Shown one piece after another: positions 20,706 to 32,092 of a DNA stretch of 64,000 nt (the stretch's first letter is position 1; each line of letters starts with the position of its first letter). The stretch lies in NCBI GenBank assembly GCA_037178675.1, contig JAYMGJ010000016.1:1-64000 (forward strand). Direction: 5' to 3'. A program made the translations under genes and the position numbers. Under the pieces are notes generated by a model. That model was not told where the DNA came from. It ran no database searches and saw nothing but the letters and a program-made list of their open reading frames with translations. The stretch comes from Scleroderma bovista. Its lineage: Eukaryota > Basidiomycota > Agaricomycetes > Boletales > Sclerodermataceae.

Positions 20706-21361
20706 ATGGTCAAATACATAAATCCCTCTGTAAGCATATACTCCACAGGTCGGTTGATATTGGATTCACGCAACGGTTGCAGGAGCTCGCAGCCATCATC
20801 CAGAGCGACAAGAAACCTGGTGAAGGTGTGGTGCATGACAATGCTTGTTGGTATCGATCAAGCGCCCTGATCAACGTATTCTCGCAAAGACTACCTCGTT
20901 GTCGACGTACGCGATGAAGACTGGGTAGGCGGAAATATCAAGGGATCGCGTCATGTCCCCTCTGAGAAGTTCTTGAACGAAGTAGACCAACTCATGAAGG
21001 ATACTAAGGGCATCCCTACCGTTATCTTCCATTGTCGGCTAAGTCAAGAGCGGTATGAATAGTCTCAGTTGGGGTGTAGGTTCTGACAGATGCTTCCTTA
21101 GTGGACCGAAAGCTGCCAAGGTATGCTGTTCGTGCGATCCTGAACACAGACTCATACCTACGTAGGTTTACGAAGAAATGAGAAACATTCTCCATCCCAG
21201 CGAATTGAGTTTTGAAGCACGTGTTCTCAGGGGAGGATTCTATCAATTTGGAGAGACTTACAAGGTGAGCACGAGTGTCGGCTTACGATGAGAATCACAG
21301 TGCTGACAAGAGGCAGGACAATCCAAAACTTGTAGAGAATTGGAGAGACATCGTCTGGTAG
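20706..21361 (+). CDS. CDC25/rhodanese-type protein tyrosine phosphatase (Ibp1/Arr2-like)
   Basis: Exons 20706-20729, 20783-20819, 20890-21052, 21102-21120, 21166-21264 and 21317-21361 sum to 129 codons (128 residues), the usual size for a single rhodanese domain. The start gives MVKYINPSELAAIIQS. The core has DYLVVDVRDEDWVGGNIKG and the catalytic loop HCRLSQERG, a Cys-x5-Arg phosphate-binding loop as in CDC25, fission-yeast Ibp1 and arsenate reductase Arr2. Substrates may be phosphotyrosine proteins or arsenate; sequence does not decide. Exon 4 has only 19 nt. The gene is convergent with COX20, with 55 bp between the stops. Confidence 0.88.
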
Positions 21362-21416
21362 ATACCACGCTGCGATGTACATACAATGTACCTTGTGCGT
21401 CGCCTTGGATTTGCGA

Positions 21417-21971
21417 CTAGGTCTGTTGGTCTTCGGGGCCAGTTTCCTTTTTCTTTATGAATCGTTTTGGCATCTCTTCGACAGCCATTGCTATTCTGCG
21501 CCGTTCATCTTCCAGATTCTTCTGGCAGATTGTCCTATAAGAGTGTGACCGAGCAGCTTCGCACGCGACCAAAAGAGCCATTTACCAAGATCCTAGTGAG
21601 ATCGCTACGAAAGTGCCCACTGCCCAGTTGGAGGCTATCCAAGGATCTTAACGGAAGGGTGTTAGAGACGGTGTGTGATTCACCAAGTGTCATTGAGAAC
21701 CCACTTGTGCTAATGGCTCTGATGACTCCCACACCTGCACCGCTCGCGATCCCTGTCAGGAGACTGTGTCTTGCACAGGGAATTTCCCCGAGTCTCCGGA
21801 AGTCATCCACTATGGATATTCGCTATCTTTCGCGATTGCATGACATATGGCCAATGGTATGGAGAACGAGCGCACCTTGCATGCCTCCAAAACATCCTGC
21901 CAATAGTTCCCCGTCGTCTCTGTCTTATAGATTGGACGCCGCCCGTCGGGCTTGCTCTCTTCGTCAGACAT
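21417..21971 (-). CDS. COX20: cytochrome c oxidase assembly protein COX20
   Basis: COX20 is an inner-membrane chaperone that handles newly made Cox2 during cytochrome oxidase assembly. Minus strand, ATG at 21971 (MSDEESKPDGRR), stop at 21417. Exon 1 is 21876-21971 or a little longer; the second carries DDFRRLGEIPCARHSLLTGI and GAGVGVIRAIS, the first membrane span. The next has NWAVGTFVAISLGSW, the second span, and the last a charged helix (CQKNLEDERRRIAM) with a Lys-rich tail. The IPCAR...LLTG and NWAVGTF motifs are typical of the family. The splice between exons 1 and 2 is not certain: the good donor at 21875 and the acceptor at about 21815 do not keep phase. Confidence 0.85.
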
Positions 21972-22117
21972 GAAACAGGTTAAATTGTCCAACGGAAAAC
22001 AAGACGGCGATGACGTAAGCCATGTTGATTCATGTGATCCTTTCCCACGAATTGGCCCGTCCCAAACCGTAAAATGCGCTCTCCGCTTTTCTCCTCTTCT
22101 TCGCTCCAGAATCCACG
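21972..22117. promoter_or_regulatory. bidirectional promoter region of COX20 and VDAC
   Basis: Only 146 bp separate the two start codons. It holds CCAATTC-like and TTGGCCCGTCCCAA sequences and a pyrimidine-rich TTTTCTCCTCTTCTTCGCTCC stretch just before the porin ATG. Both products are mitochondrial membrane proteins, so joint control is plausible. Confidence 0.6.
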
Positions 22118-23293
22118 ATGTCTCTTCCTCAGCCAGTTCCACCCTCATGGAAGGTATTCACGTCTATCGTCAATGCAAATCAGTGAGACTCAATATATTT
22201 GCATCGCTAGGACCTTGGAAAGTCTTCCAATGACTTGCTGTCCAAGGACTATCCCATCTTCGGAACTTCCCTGGAAGTCAAGACCAAGACTCCCTCCAAC
22301 GTTGCCTTCAAGGTCGCTGGTCTGCGGGACACCAAGTCGCAGGCCATCACCGGTGATATCGAAGCCAAGTACTCTGACCACAAGAATGGCCTTGTCTTCA
22401 CCGAAACCTGGACAACTGCCAACGTTCTCAAGTCCCAGCTCGAACTCGAGAACTACCTTGCAAAGGGACTGAAACTTGATTTTGCCACCACGTTGGCACC
22501 CGACACTGGAAACAAATCTGCTCTGTTCAACGTCATCTACAAGCAGTCTGGTGTCCACACTCGCGGCGCCTTCGACGTGTTCAAGGTGACTATTCCTCTC
22601 CCGCGGCTGTCATACGCGTAGTCCCCGTGACGCTGATTTCTTTTTCATTTCCTCATTCAGGGTCCCACTTTCACTGCTGACACCGTCCTCGGTCGCGATG
22701 GTTTCCTCTTTGGTGCTGAGGCTGCGTACAATGTCACTGATGGAAAGATCTCCCGCTACGCCGCTGCTATCGGTTACAATGCACCAGAATACGCCGTGAC
22801 CGTCCACGGTCTCAACAACCTCAACACCTTTGCTGCCAGCTACTACCACCGAGTCAGCCCCGATGTCGAAGCCGGAGCTAAGGCGGTCTATGACACAAAG
22901 TCCACCACTTCGGGCGTTTCGCTGGAAGTCGGCACCAAGGCGTACGTTGTGACCTTACATATCATTTTTGCGTTACTGAACACTATTTTACAGCTATCTT
23001 GACTCTGCCGCCTTCGTCAAAGCCAAGATCAACAACGCTGGTGTTTTGGCTCTCGGTTCGTCTTTCTCGAATAGCAGCTCGAGCAAGGCTAACACTACAT
23101 ACAGGATACACGCAGACCCTCCGTCCCGGTGTCAAGGCCTCCTTTGGTCTTGCTCTTGACACTCAACGGCTAAACGAAGTTGTTCCTTCCGGTCCTGCCC
23201 ACAAGGTTCGCATCTCAGTTATTGCACATATTTACCCCCGATGACGAAATGTTATCTGTTCAGGTCGGTGCTTCGTTTACCTTCGAGGCATAA
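22118..23293 (+). CDS. POR1: mitochondrial outer-membrane porin (VDAC)
   Basis: Exons 22118-22153, 22211-22585, 22661-22941, 22994-23055, 23105-23205 and 23264-23293 sum to 295 codons (294 residues), close to the fungal average. It starts MSLPQPVPPSWKDLGKSSND, giving the N-terminal helix, and continues with alternating beta strands of a 19-strand barrel. The eukaryotic porin signature lies at the YTQTLRPGVKASFGLALD strand; the end is VGASFTFEA. VDAC passes ATP, ADP and other metabolites across the outer membrane. It is divergent to COX20, 146 bp away. Confidence 0.93.
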
Positions 23294-23461
23294 AAATATT
23301 AGTCGTAGTTGTTGCACCCCGTCACATTTTGCACAATTTAATGACCTTACATTCACAACCGCGACCGTACTGTGGTTCGAACAGCGTACATTTGCGTATG
23401 TATCGAACTTTAGACTCATAAACGTATGTGCGAAACTCCGGAGGGTACACTGAAAACTTCC

Positions 23462-25385
23462 AACCACATCTCATGGTCATACTCTGCTTCCTGCTCGTGT
23501 GTTTGATTGCGTCAATCATGCATACCAGCAGGACGCTGCGCAAGCCTCATGTCGAGCTCCGTAACGAACAACTGGCACAATACAATAAGTCGCGATATGT
23601 GCGTGGACGTAAATGGCTCGGTTACAACACGAACCTTGTCGCTTGCAGTTCCACGGGATGACTCTCTCAGTTGTTCCGGTGACGTCTGATCTTTGGTGAC
23701 ATCCACCTACCGCGAGCGTTAGTCAACTAGACAGATGCCGTGATTATATGCACTGTTGGACACGCCTGCAATGTTATTGCACCATATTCTTGCTCGAACA
23801 GGTCGAACAGGATATCCATATCCTCATACTGTGTCGTTAAAAGCATCATTGGGTGCATGTCGTAGTGAATGTATCCCTGGCTGTCGATGAAAGATATCTT
23901 CTTGGCTATACTGTGTGACTAGCTCCAATTCGAACCCGAGATCTTGACAGGTGAAAACGGTACAGTCATTCTCCTCCATGCTACGCTCTGCACTTGATAC
24001 AAGAGACAAGCAATGACTCATGTCAGGTAACCGGACCTGGAACGTCCGGACATCCTCGGAGACGCACATTGCGAGCTCGCCGTTCATAATCATTCTTGCT
24101 GAGCCACACAGACTGCATGAGCTCTGCGAATTTCTCGACTCGCCCCGACACGGTCTCCGCCCGATCTAAAGTGCTGCATTAATGATCTCATTTCTTGGGC
24201 TGCCAAGGGAAGGATGGGAACGTACCCATTGTCGAAAAGGCATGGAATATAGGTCATAACACTCCGCTCATTGGGATGGGCCAAGTAACACAGATCTTCG
24301 ACTTCGAGTAGTCAGTGCTGGTCGTTTGACATGTCAAAAGGTAGAATGACATCATGACGGCGTGGCACGCACGGGTATTCCAAAGTAATCTGCAGCAGCT
24401 CAAAATGCCAAACGCGTGTTTCTATACCGATCTGACTGGAAAGAAAAAAAGCTCACTCATGAAGAAATTTGGAAACAGACATGACGGTACTTTGTTCAGC
24501 TTGTCAGATTCTGGCAGTAAATGAGGGTGCAACTGATGTCGTTGCAGCTCTGATTCAAAAGGGGGAGTATGCGCAAAGGGACTTGCAGAGCGAGTCCGTC
24601 AGACCAGCTTGAAGAGAAGTCCTGCACGTCGTCCTCTTTGTATGGGTGCCGTCTTTCGCTGGCACAAAAACAGCGAACCCTCCTTAGCAGAGAGACCTTA
24701 CTCGCTGGCGATGATTATCCGTTGGACGTGTAATGATATGCAGGAAGAGTTTCACTGACCTGATAATAGATATCCGCGATAGTGAAGCGCAGTACGAGGG
24801 TCCATACCATCCCAAGTACGAATTTCGGGTTTCCACGATGATATCTACATGGAAAAAAGAAAGTGGAGAAGACGACCTCACAGCTGTTCAGTTGGGTACC
24901 CCCTGGACCAATGAGTTTGTCAACTTGATGCCTCGTTGCCGGATAAATTCGGGGGCCTTTACATTCTCGGCCATCTGAACTGAGATTCTTCTTATATCTC
25001 CTGAGCGAAGGGGACCCATAATCTCCTACCATGTCGCGGCATAGAACACTTGAGTACCAGAGACTTGACAGTAACGATGACCCGACCATAAGGTGAATCA
25101 AGCGCACACCATCTGAAAGGTCCTCCACGAGCGGGGCGCATGGGAGGTACCCCTTGGCCTCTAGTTTGGTATTCAGCCTGTGTTACAAAGGATTACAGAG
25201 CGAGCGGCAGCACAAGCCAACGCAGAGAACCATTTGCAGAACGTGGGCTCCTGAGTGGAATCCATCGGTCGATCCAAGCGATCTATGGCGGGGGTATACT
25301 ACAGTGGTTGTGTCCGGCGACTCGAAGAAGTACTGCGTCACTGGCGAGAATAAGATTCGGAGACGCGTCGGCCAAATCGCATTAT
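23462..25385 (-). pseudogene. decayed inverted copy of the alpha-actinin gene
   Basis: Minus-strand sequence matches the intact plus-strand gene at 56,814-59,601, including its introns and about 115 bp of promoter (25,270-25,385 against 56,697-56,813). It keeps the ATG context (complement near 25,260), VEDLSDGVRLIHLM, IRQRGIK-like and TSPEQLRESSRGTAS segments, and TELDMRLAQ near 23,540. Damage is widespread: a 1 nt deletion just before PPMR near 25,160, further indels and stops, and loss of most of the EF-hand part (parent 58,950-59,290). The copy ends at GAGATGTGGTTGGAAG (23,462-23,475), a few codons before the parental stop. The kept introns show duplication at the DNA level rather than retroposition. 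Confidence 0.88.
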
Positions 25386-25815
25386 TTACTAACCACGGTC
25401 CACAACGCTGTAGCCTGTGATGGTAAACTATGACAGTTCAACAACTATCGTGTCGACGTTATCGCTGTGCTGGGTGGTGTTGAAGCAAAGCCAGACTCTA
25501 TTACTATTAGGGGAAGATAGTTGTTCCACTAAATTTAGACGTTGATCGGAAGACACGTTATTCAAAGGCATGTACTTAGCCACAGTGCATCTCGGAGGTT
25601 TGGGACGCAGACAAGGGGAGCATCCGCACAATACGACTCAACTAAAACGCATGCCTTCATTACAAAGGTATGCCACTACATAGTAAACATGTTCAATGGT
25701 ACATAGGCTAGTGCATACATATATTGGTACAACGCTACATGGCTTTCCCACTTCATCAACGCGACCCCTGTCATCAATGTCCATGAGTCAACGACCCCGG
25801 CCAAATCGTCATATT
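25386..25815. other. no gene seen between the pseudogene and the MFS gene
   Basis: Contains only short open frames. Nothing recognised. Confidence 0.35.
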
Positions 25816-28180
25816 TCAAACACCTCCAGAATCTTCATGTTTGCTCCCAGAATCGGCAGCGAGAATTTTCCGAGAAGCGATGCTCCTCGCCCGAATCTTT
25901 GAGCCGTACGCAAACAACACCTGAACCACCGAAAGTATGAGAAAAACTGGTAGTCCCGCCATGGCCGACTCACGAAAGGTGTCGGGGCCATCAGAATAGC
26001 CAGCAGTCCAAAGAGCGCGAGGCTCCATTTGTATCCAAGAGACGCGAACATCTGGGGAGTGAACACAGGAAAAGCGAAGGCAAGGAGGTTTCCTGTAACA
26101 ATAACCCATTGGTGTCTGGACGAGTTAGAGGAGAGCCAGAGACATACGGAATAGACTTTGACCAGCTTGAGCTGAAGATGCGTATGTATTGTAGCTAAAG
26201 TCGTATGTATCAAATGAATCAGCTTTTACTCGTGTTACCACTGTACTTACCAATCGGCAAGATAGAGAAACGCGACTTGAAGGATCACGGCCACCCCTGT
26301 CATGAAAATCTGAACGAACATGAATGTATGGATTATTAGTGTTCGAGAAGGATAGGCTCCGGTTAGGAAACGTTATCTACCGTGAGCCCCATGACAGGTA
26401 TGATCCAGTGGATGCTTGGCGTTGAAGTCCATGCAACCATGAACATGCCAATAGGCAATAAGATGGCTGCCACACAGGCAGAATACAGACGGGCTTCCTG
26501 TTTCCTTTGCGTGTAGTATCGTCTATTGGAGCAAGGCCGGGCGGATCTCGTCAGCGCTTGCACTGCATGGGGATGTCCGGTGTATAGTACGTACGTGTAT
26601 AGCTTGTCTTGATATAGATTACCGAGCAACCCAAGAATGGCACCTACGCTAATCAGTGCAGAGCATTAGCTAAGAGGTGACCTTGGGTACTAGCAAGGCA
26701 CATCTTACCTCAAGGCACCATACACGAATCCGGTCTGTCTGACGGAGAATCCATAAACCGTTTGAAACATCGGTGATACGGCCCTGCGTCCATTCCCAAT
26801 CAAGCGACTAATAAGGTTTCAGAAATGAAAACTGCTCACGCCAACAAACAGAACATGACCCCCCATGTAAAGCCGCTCCATAACTAGAGTATGAAAAAAT
26901 GAGACCTCGCTGGTCAAAGAGCGTGAACCTTACGCTAAAGCTCTGAACGAGTGGCTCTGTGCAAAGGAAGTCTGCACAACGAACTTATTAGAATAAGGGT
27001 ACGTAGCCGTAGAGGTCACACGTACAAAGTGGTCGGGTGCATGCGATCTTGATGAGATTGAGAAAAGACTCTCTCTCGACCTCCATACGCGCCTTCAGTC
27101 TATTGTCGCCAGTGACCCGGCGCGCATCGCGGGCCAAACGGGTGAGAATGACAGAACTGCGTGTTTCGCTCATAATCACCAGTACAAGGACAGCGTACAG
27201 TGCCGAGACCCTAAAGGACTGTGTAAGTCGACGCTGGGATAATTTACACCGCAGCAATGATGGAAAAAAAAAGACTTGCATTGCATGGATCCACTGCACC
27301 CAGCGCCAGCCCATGTGTGGCTGAGATGCTATAAGTCCTCCAATGACGGCTCCCATACCGAACGAAAAAAGGCATGCGAACGCAAACAGTGCCATGGGTA
27401 AGCCCCGCCTAAGGTAGCAAAAAAAGTGAATAAGTGAGCTGTACTTCTTGCAATGCCTTACTCGTGAGGAAGCCAAATGTCTGCAATGCTTCCTCCAACA
27501 AGTGAAGCGCCGGTGGACCCAAATATACCGCCCAGCACGCGACCCACGATAACGGTCTGGATGTTTGGTGCGCTATAATGAACATCATGTTTGGCTTTAG
27601 TATGAGATATAGAGCGTTTGCATGCTTACAGAGCTACCATTACTTGGGACAGAGTGTACATAATGCTCGACACAATGTAAGCTGGTCGCCTTCCAATCTC
27701 CTACATTGCGCGTCAGATCCGGACACGAAAAATATGGACAAGGAACTCACTTCACTGAGTGAAGAGGTGATAAGTGGCGTCAAGGCAAAACCTGCAGCAT
27801 AGAGACCAAGCCCGAGCGCCACCTCGATGTCAGAACACTTTAGCTCCTTGGTCATTGACAATACGCCGATCGTGTACGACGAAGCAGCAGAACCTATGAA
27901 GCTCCAGTAAGTACCAAAGTCACCAGGAACATGTAGTGTGGATCACTGGTTGTCGCTGAAAAGATGCAGGCAGTAAATGTAATCGCCCACTTCTTCAGAC
28001 GCGAGTAGTTGATGGGATTTCGAACATCGCCTTCAATGAACTCGACCTAACGGTATAGTTTCTATCAGCAAGTCTGGACAGCGATTACGCAGAGATACGC
28101 ACATAAATGATGTTCTCATTTGAATCTTGAACGGTAGAGGGAGATGTGGATGCGAGAGTACTGACTGTGTCCTTTCTCAT
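25816..28180 (-). CDS. major facilitator superfamily transporter (DHA1-type multidrug/polyamine family)
   Basis: Minus strand, ATG at 28180 (MRKDTVSTLASTSPSTV), stop at 25816, at least nine exons. Recognisable parts in order: LGLGLYAAGFALTPLITSSL (TM2), EIGRRPAYIVSSIMYTLSQ (the motif-A loop G-x3-D/G-R-R), QTVIVGRVLGGIFGSTGASL (TM4 region), MALFAFACLFSFGMGAVIGG, MGWRWVQWIHA, a central loop with KARMEVERESF, and in the C-half ILLPIGMFMVAWTS and IHWIIPVMGL. This is the 12-span DHA1 layout, a proton antiporter at the plasma membrane; the substrate is unknown. Near 27,890 the frame between TM1 and TM2 could not be joined cleanly, so either an intron is missed or the gene is slightly damaged. Confidence 0.75.
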
Positions 28181-29545
28181 GATATCGTCTACTTGCTGGG
28201 TAAACTCGAAAGAAAAGATGTGTGTTAAAATTCATGGGGGAGTCCCCAAGCTACATTAAATACTATTGAGATCCGGAGAAGGCCCGCCGACTCATCCGAC
28301 ATAAGCCCTGGAGAAGTCATTGGGTAGGATATATGTGTACGTGTGTGATACGATACCGTTGACGGCAGAAAACACGTCTGAGTGTGTTTTGCCAGAAGGA
28401 CTAGCATAAGGTTATCTCCTCAAGAGCCCTTGAACCGAGATGGTCGCCGCAACCTGTATAGTGGTAAGACCTACCCCATCCGAACCAGCAACGGCAGAGC
28501 TGTCAAAGGCTTCAGCACGATATGCAATGACAGTTGCGTACCTGCAGTTATCGCAGTGCGCTGCTAAGTGATAAGTAGGGGTATGTGAACTGCATGATGT
28601 CAAGGGCAGAGAACTGGTCACGATCGTATATAAGAGGGTAAAGGTAAGTTCCGCTGTCAGGTGCCAAACCGTCATAGCGGATACATTCGAAATTGGGTCG
28701 CGAACCTCATTTCATAATTGTTTCCTCAGAAGATTGCCGGGGAGCGCAAATGCGCTGTCTTAAGATGCTGTTCCTTGTTTATCCGAGCACTTCAAATGGT
28801 CGTGTACCCAGAAATTGGGATGCTTGGATGTTAGTGTGATAGTTTGCTGAGTTGGGAAAAAGTACGAACTCACCAGCCATGGAGGGACCGACTCGACGGG
28901 GGGCGGTATTACCTTTTAGAAGATCCGCCCGTCTTATTATATAATTATTCCCGCCCCTTCCGCCCCGTTGCGGTGGGTCTTACAGTATGCCCCACCAGAC
29001 CCATATCGATATCCCTCGGAAAGGGCTGCCTGGGAAGTTAACATAGCATCGGTAACTTATGACATAGTAGGGTCCTACCTTTTCCCCCTTGGCGTTGAAG
29101 GTTTCGGGTTTCTCTGGCGTTGCATGTCAAGCCTAGTTTCACCTGGACTTGATCTGGATTCCACTGATGACGAAGATTCTAAAATGAGTCATGTTCTCTG
29201 ACTCTCACAGGATACATTTTGCAGCACCTGGAGATATGTCAATCGGATTGTAGTTGTGAATCAAGCGATTAGTCTGGTGAGCAGACCAGAGATGTGAGGG
29301 TCGAGGCGGCCTCGACCAGACTCAGAGCGATGTGGAAGTTGACCGGGAGTCGGGACCGGTGACCCTACTGTGGTGCTCTGGCGTTGACAAGGGCAGGAGC
29401 TAGAACTCGGGAATGGCAGAATGGATGGGCAAAGTGGCATTACATACAAAGCTTGTTGACTCTGACACGACGGTGGCTATCCAGTCTACGAACTTGTTGA
29501 AGACGTATTGGCATGTTTTCCAATGGCTTCCAGAGCATCGGCTTC
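28181..29545. other. long intergenic region with no gene recognised
   Basis: About 1.36 kb between the divergent MFS and ZIP genes. Contains TATATAAGAGGG (about 28,626) and CATGTCAAG motifs but no convincing exon. The 87-codon minus frame at 28,412-28,675 has no known motif. Confidence 0.4.
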
Positions 29546-30632
29546 ATGACGGCAGTCATGGGCCTCACGTCGTATGCTGTTGGTCTTGTTCCGTTGTCGG
29601 TCACACTGTCCAGTGCGTGGCATGACCGCCAGAATCCTCCCGACTAGCAGTCCTGACTCCTGAGTCCCATCCCTAGGAGCACATTTGTCCATACTGTCTG
29701 TTCTCAGTACTGGGCTCCTCATAGGCACCGCGTTGGGGGTTATCATACCAGAGTGAGTGGATGGCTGCTCCATGTCTTTGCAACACTTACGGCCGTAGGG
29801 GAATCGAGGAAACTGTATCCAGTGATCCACATCCGGATTCAATCTCTCGCAAGGTCGCTACTCCTGTCCTGCTCGGATTTGCCTTTATGCTCCTTGTCGA
29901 AGAATATTTCTCCTCTGGCACAATATTGCCAGCTCCCCGTGACAACTACCGAGTCTTCCAGATCGATCTCGAGGAACTCGAACGCGAGGAGGGCGTGATT
30001 CCCGATAGGTCTTCTCACATAACCAGCTCTCATACAACTGCCGATGTCAACCGCGCATACCCATTGTCGCTTGGCTTGGTTGTGCATGCTTTGGTCGATG
30101 GATACGCTTTGGGCGTTGCTGCATCTGACGACCGTTCTCCCTCCTTGTCACTCATCGTCTTTCTTGCCATCATCATCCACAAAGGTTATATGTTACCAGA
30201 CTAATTGACCCGTGTACTCATTTTCGTTTCATAGCGCCTACTGCACTTGCCCTCACAACGTCTCTTCTTTCAAAATCGCTGTCTATTGCAGAATGCAAAA
30301 GACACTTGCTGATGTTCAGTCTCGCTACACCGACGAGCGCCATACTCACTTATCTGCTGTATTCGCTTCCATTTATGAATCAGAGACTTAGTTCTGGAGT
30401 CCCATTATTGTTCAGCGTGCGTCCTAAGTTCATTGCATAGTGCCGCAGCCAGCTGAGATTCCTGCTACGCCAGGGGGGAACATTCTTGTACGTAGCTACC
30501 GTGTTGCAGAACACACCGGACCATGTGACAGAGGTCCCATCCATACCCAGTAGAGTGCGTCGTACCGTCCTCCTTGTAGCGGGAATATTCTTTCCCCTCC
30601 TCGTTAGTCAGTTATTGGGGCATGAGCATTAG
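29546..30632 (+). CDS. ZIP-family zinc transporter (ZIP9/SLC39A9-like)
   Basis: Exons 29546-29612, 29665-29752, 29799-30184, 30235-30416 and 30474-30632 sum to 294 codons (293 residues). It starts MTAVMGLTSYAVGLVPLS in the first span. The metal-binding helices carry LGLVVHALVDGYALGVAA (TM4, with His and Asp) and IIIHKAPTALALTTSLL (TM5, with His-Lys-Ala-Pro). TM1-TM3 are separated by a short loop; the variable loop between TM3 and TM4 is acidic (EELEREEGVIPDR) rather than His-rich. It ends LLVSQLLGHEH. ZIP9-type proteins release zinc from secretory compartments into the cytosol. Confidence 0.88.
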
Positions 30633-30766
30633 TTAGTAAATGAATATTTTACACTGACTTAGTTCGAGAAATTGGCGCTGTCCGTGGGCCTTGGTTTAAT
30701 GCATCAGCAGTTCGAGCTACTGTTTATGGGCGCTAAATCTCGCCATTGACGCCATTTACTACCAAC

Positions 30767-31931
30767 ATGTCGAGTCGTGAAAGAGAGGCTGGAAACAGTG
30801 CAGCCCCTTTACTACCAGCCAAAAACACAAACACGGCCGAGGCGAACATGAACAACCCAACCAATCTACCCCCGCTTTCCGTCTCGATCCTTGGCGTCGA
30901 GCCTCTGGATGAGTTCATACGCGAGATCGCCGACTTCGTGCACCATATGATCATGACCAGGCCTACTAACGCTCCAAATGCGAGGGTTGAGGTAGAGGCC
31001 AAGATCGGCATCCTGAAATACAGGAATTCTAATAACCGATTCGCCCTGCCGGTGCTGGTGGAAACAAGTACGTGAACGCGCTGTTATCGCCCACTTCCCG
31101 TCACTCGCCAACCACACATACGTGCAGTTTTGGCCCCAGATATACCTGATGTGCGATTCGAAACGAACATGTCGGCGGTCAGTCCGTGTATAAGCGGCCG
31201 TCAGCATGAGGCAGTAGACTCATCACTGGACTGCTAGGCACAACACAAGCACTACAATACGATGCTGAACACCCTGCAGGGTATGCCGCGCCCGCCATCC
31301 AACCCGGGCTCGCCCATCGAGTACGCGCACCTCAAACTGGTGGATTCATTTTACGTGTCAGACAACTCGCACGACCGCGATAGGATACGTGTCACACGAG
31401 ACGAGAAGACCGGGATCGTTCAAGAGATCACCAAGAAGATGCGGCTGGGTGACCTGAATATCTACTGTCCGAAGCGTTCTGCGGACTGGAGAGTCAGTGT
31501 CAATCTGGAAGTGCCGGGTATGCACGCATATATATATCTGGCATGGCAGGCGGTGAACTGAGAGCATGCCATCATAGTTCAGCATCCTATCGGGTCACCC
31601 TCATATTCAAGACGGAAGGACAGGATGTGCTACTCCCATGAAGAATTCAAGATCGACTTGACGCAAGTCACGACCACCACTGGTCCTAACGCATCGGTAT
31701 GCCACCAAACCACCCCAGTGCTAACATTCATCGTTCGTATATTTTTAGCCCGAGATATCGCATGAGCTGGAGGTAGAGATCGCCAGACCTCCCTTGTTGC
31801 TGTATGTCGCATCCAAAAGGGGGGACATGAATGCATCAGAACACGAGCGCAACGCATTCGATGAATTGATCAGGTCCTTTGTCAACAATGCCAGAATCCT
31901 TGTTAAAAATTCCTGCGACGGATGGCATTGA
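30767..31931 (+). CDS. CET1: mRNA 5'-triphosphatase, capping enzyme beta subunit (CET1 family)
   Basis: Removes the gamma phosphate from nascent pre-mRNA, the first step of cap formation, working with the guanylyltransferase on RNA polymerase II. Exons 30767-31067, 31128-31177, 31238-31517, 31578-31696 and 31749-31931 sum to 311 codons. The triphosphate tunnel motifs are visible: ARVEVEAKIGIL (motif A, metal-binding Glu residues), SRRKDRMCYS and EEFKIDLTQV (motif B region), and ELEVEI near the end (motif C). The first 35 residues are a disordered linker. It lies 134 bp after the ZIP gene on the same strand and is convergent with the SUMO-like gene. Confidence 0.9.
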
Positions 31932-32092
31932 ATGTAGTTGTAGACATGTATTCTTTATAATTGTACAAGGATATCCTACAATCTTGTGCATTCCAATAAA
32001 GATTAATGCAGAGCAGAGCATAGAGAACGAAAACGAGAAGCTACACTAAGAGAAATAATGCGGTCGTAGAGTAATCCCAGGTCGTAATGGTT

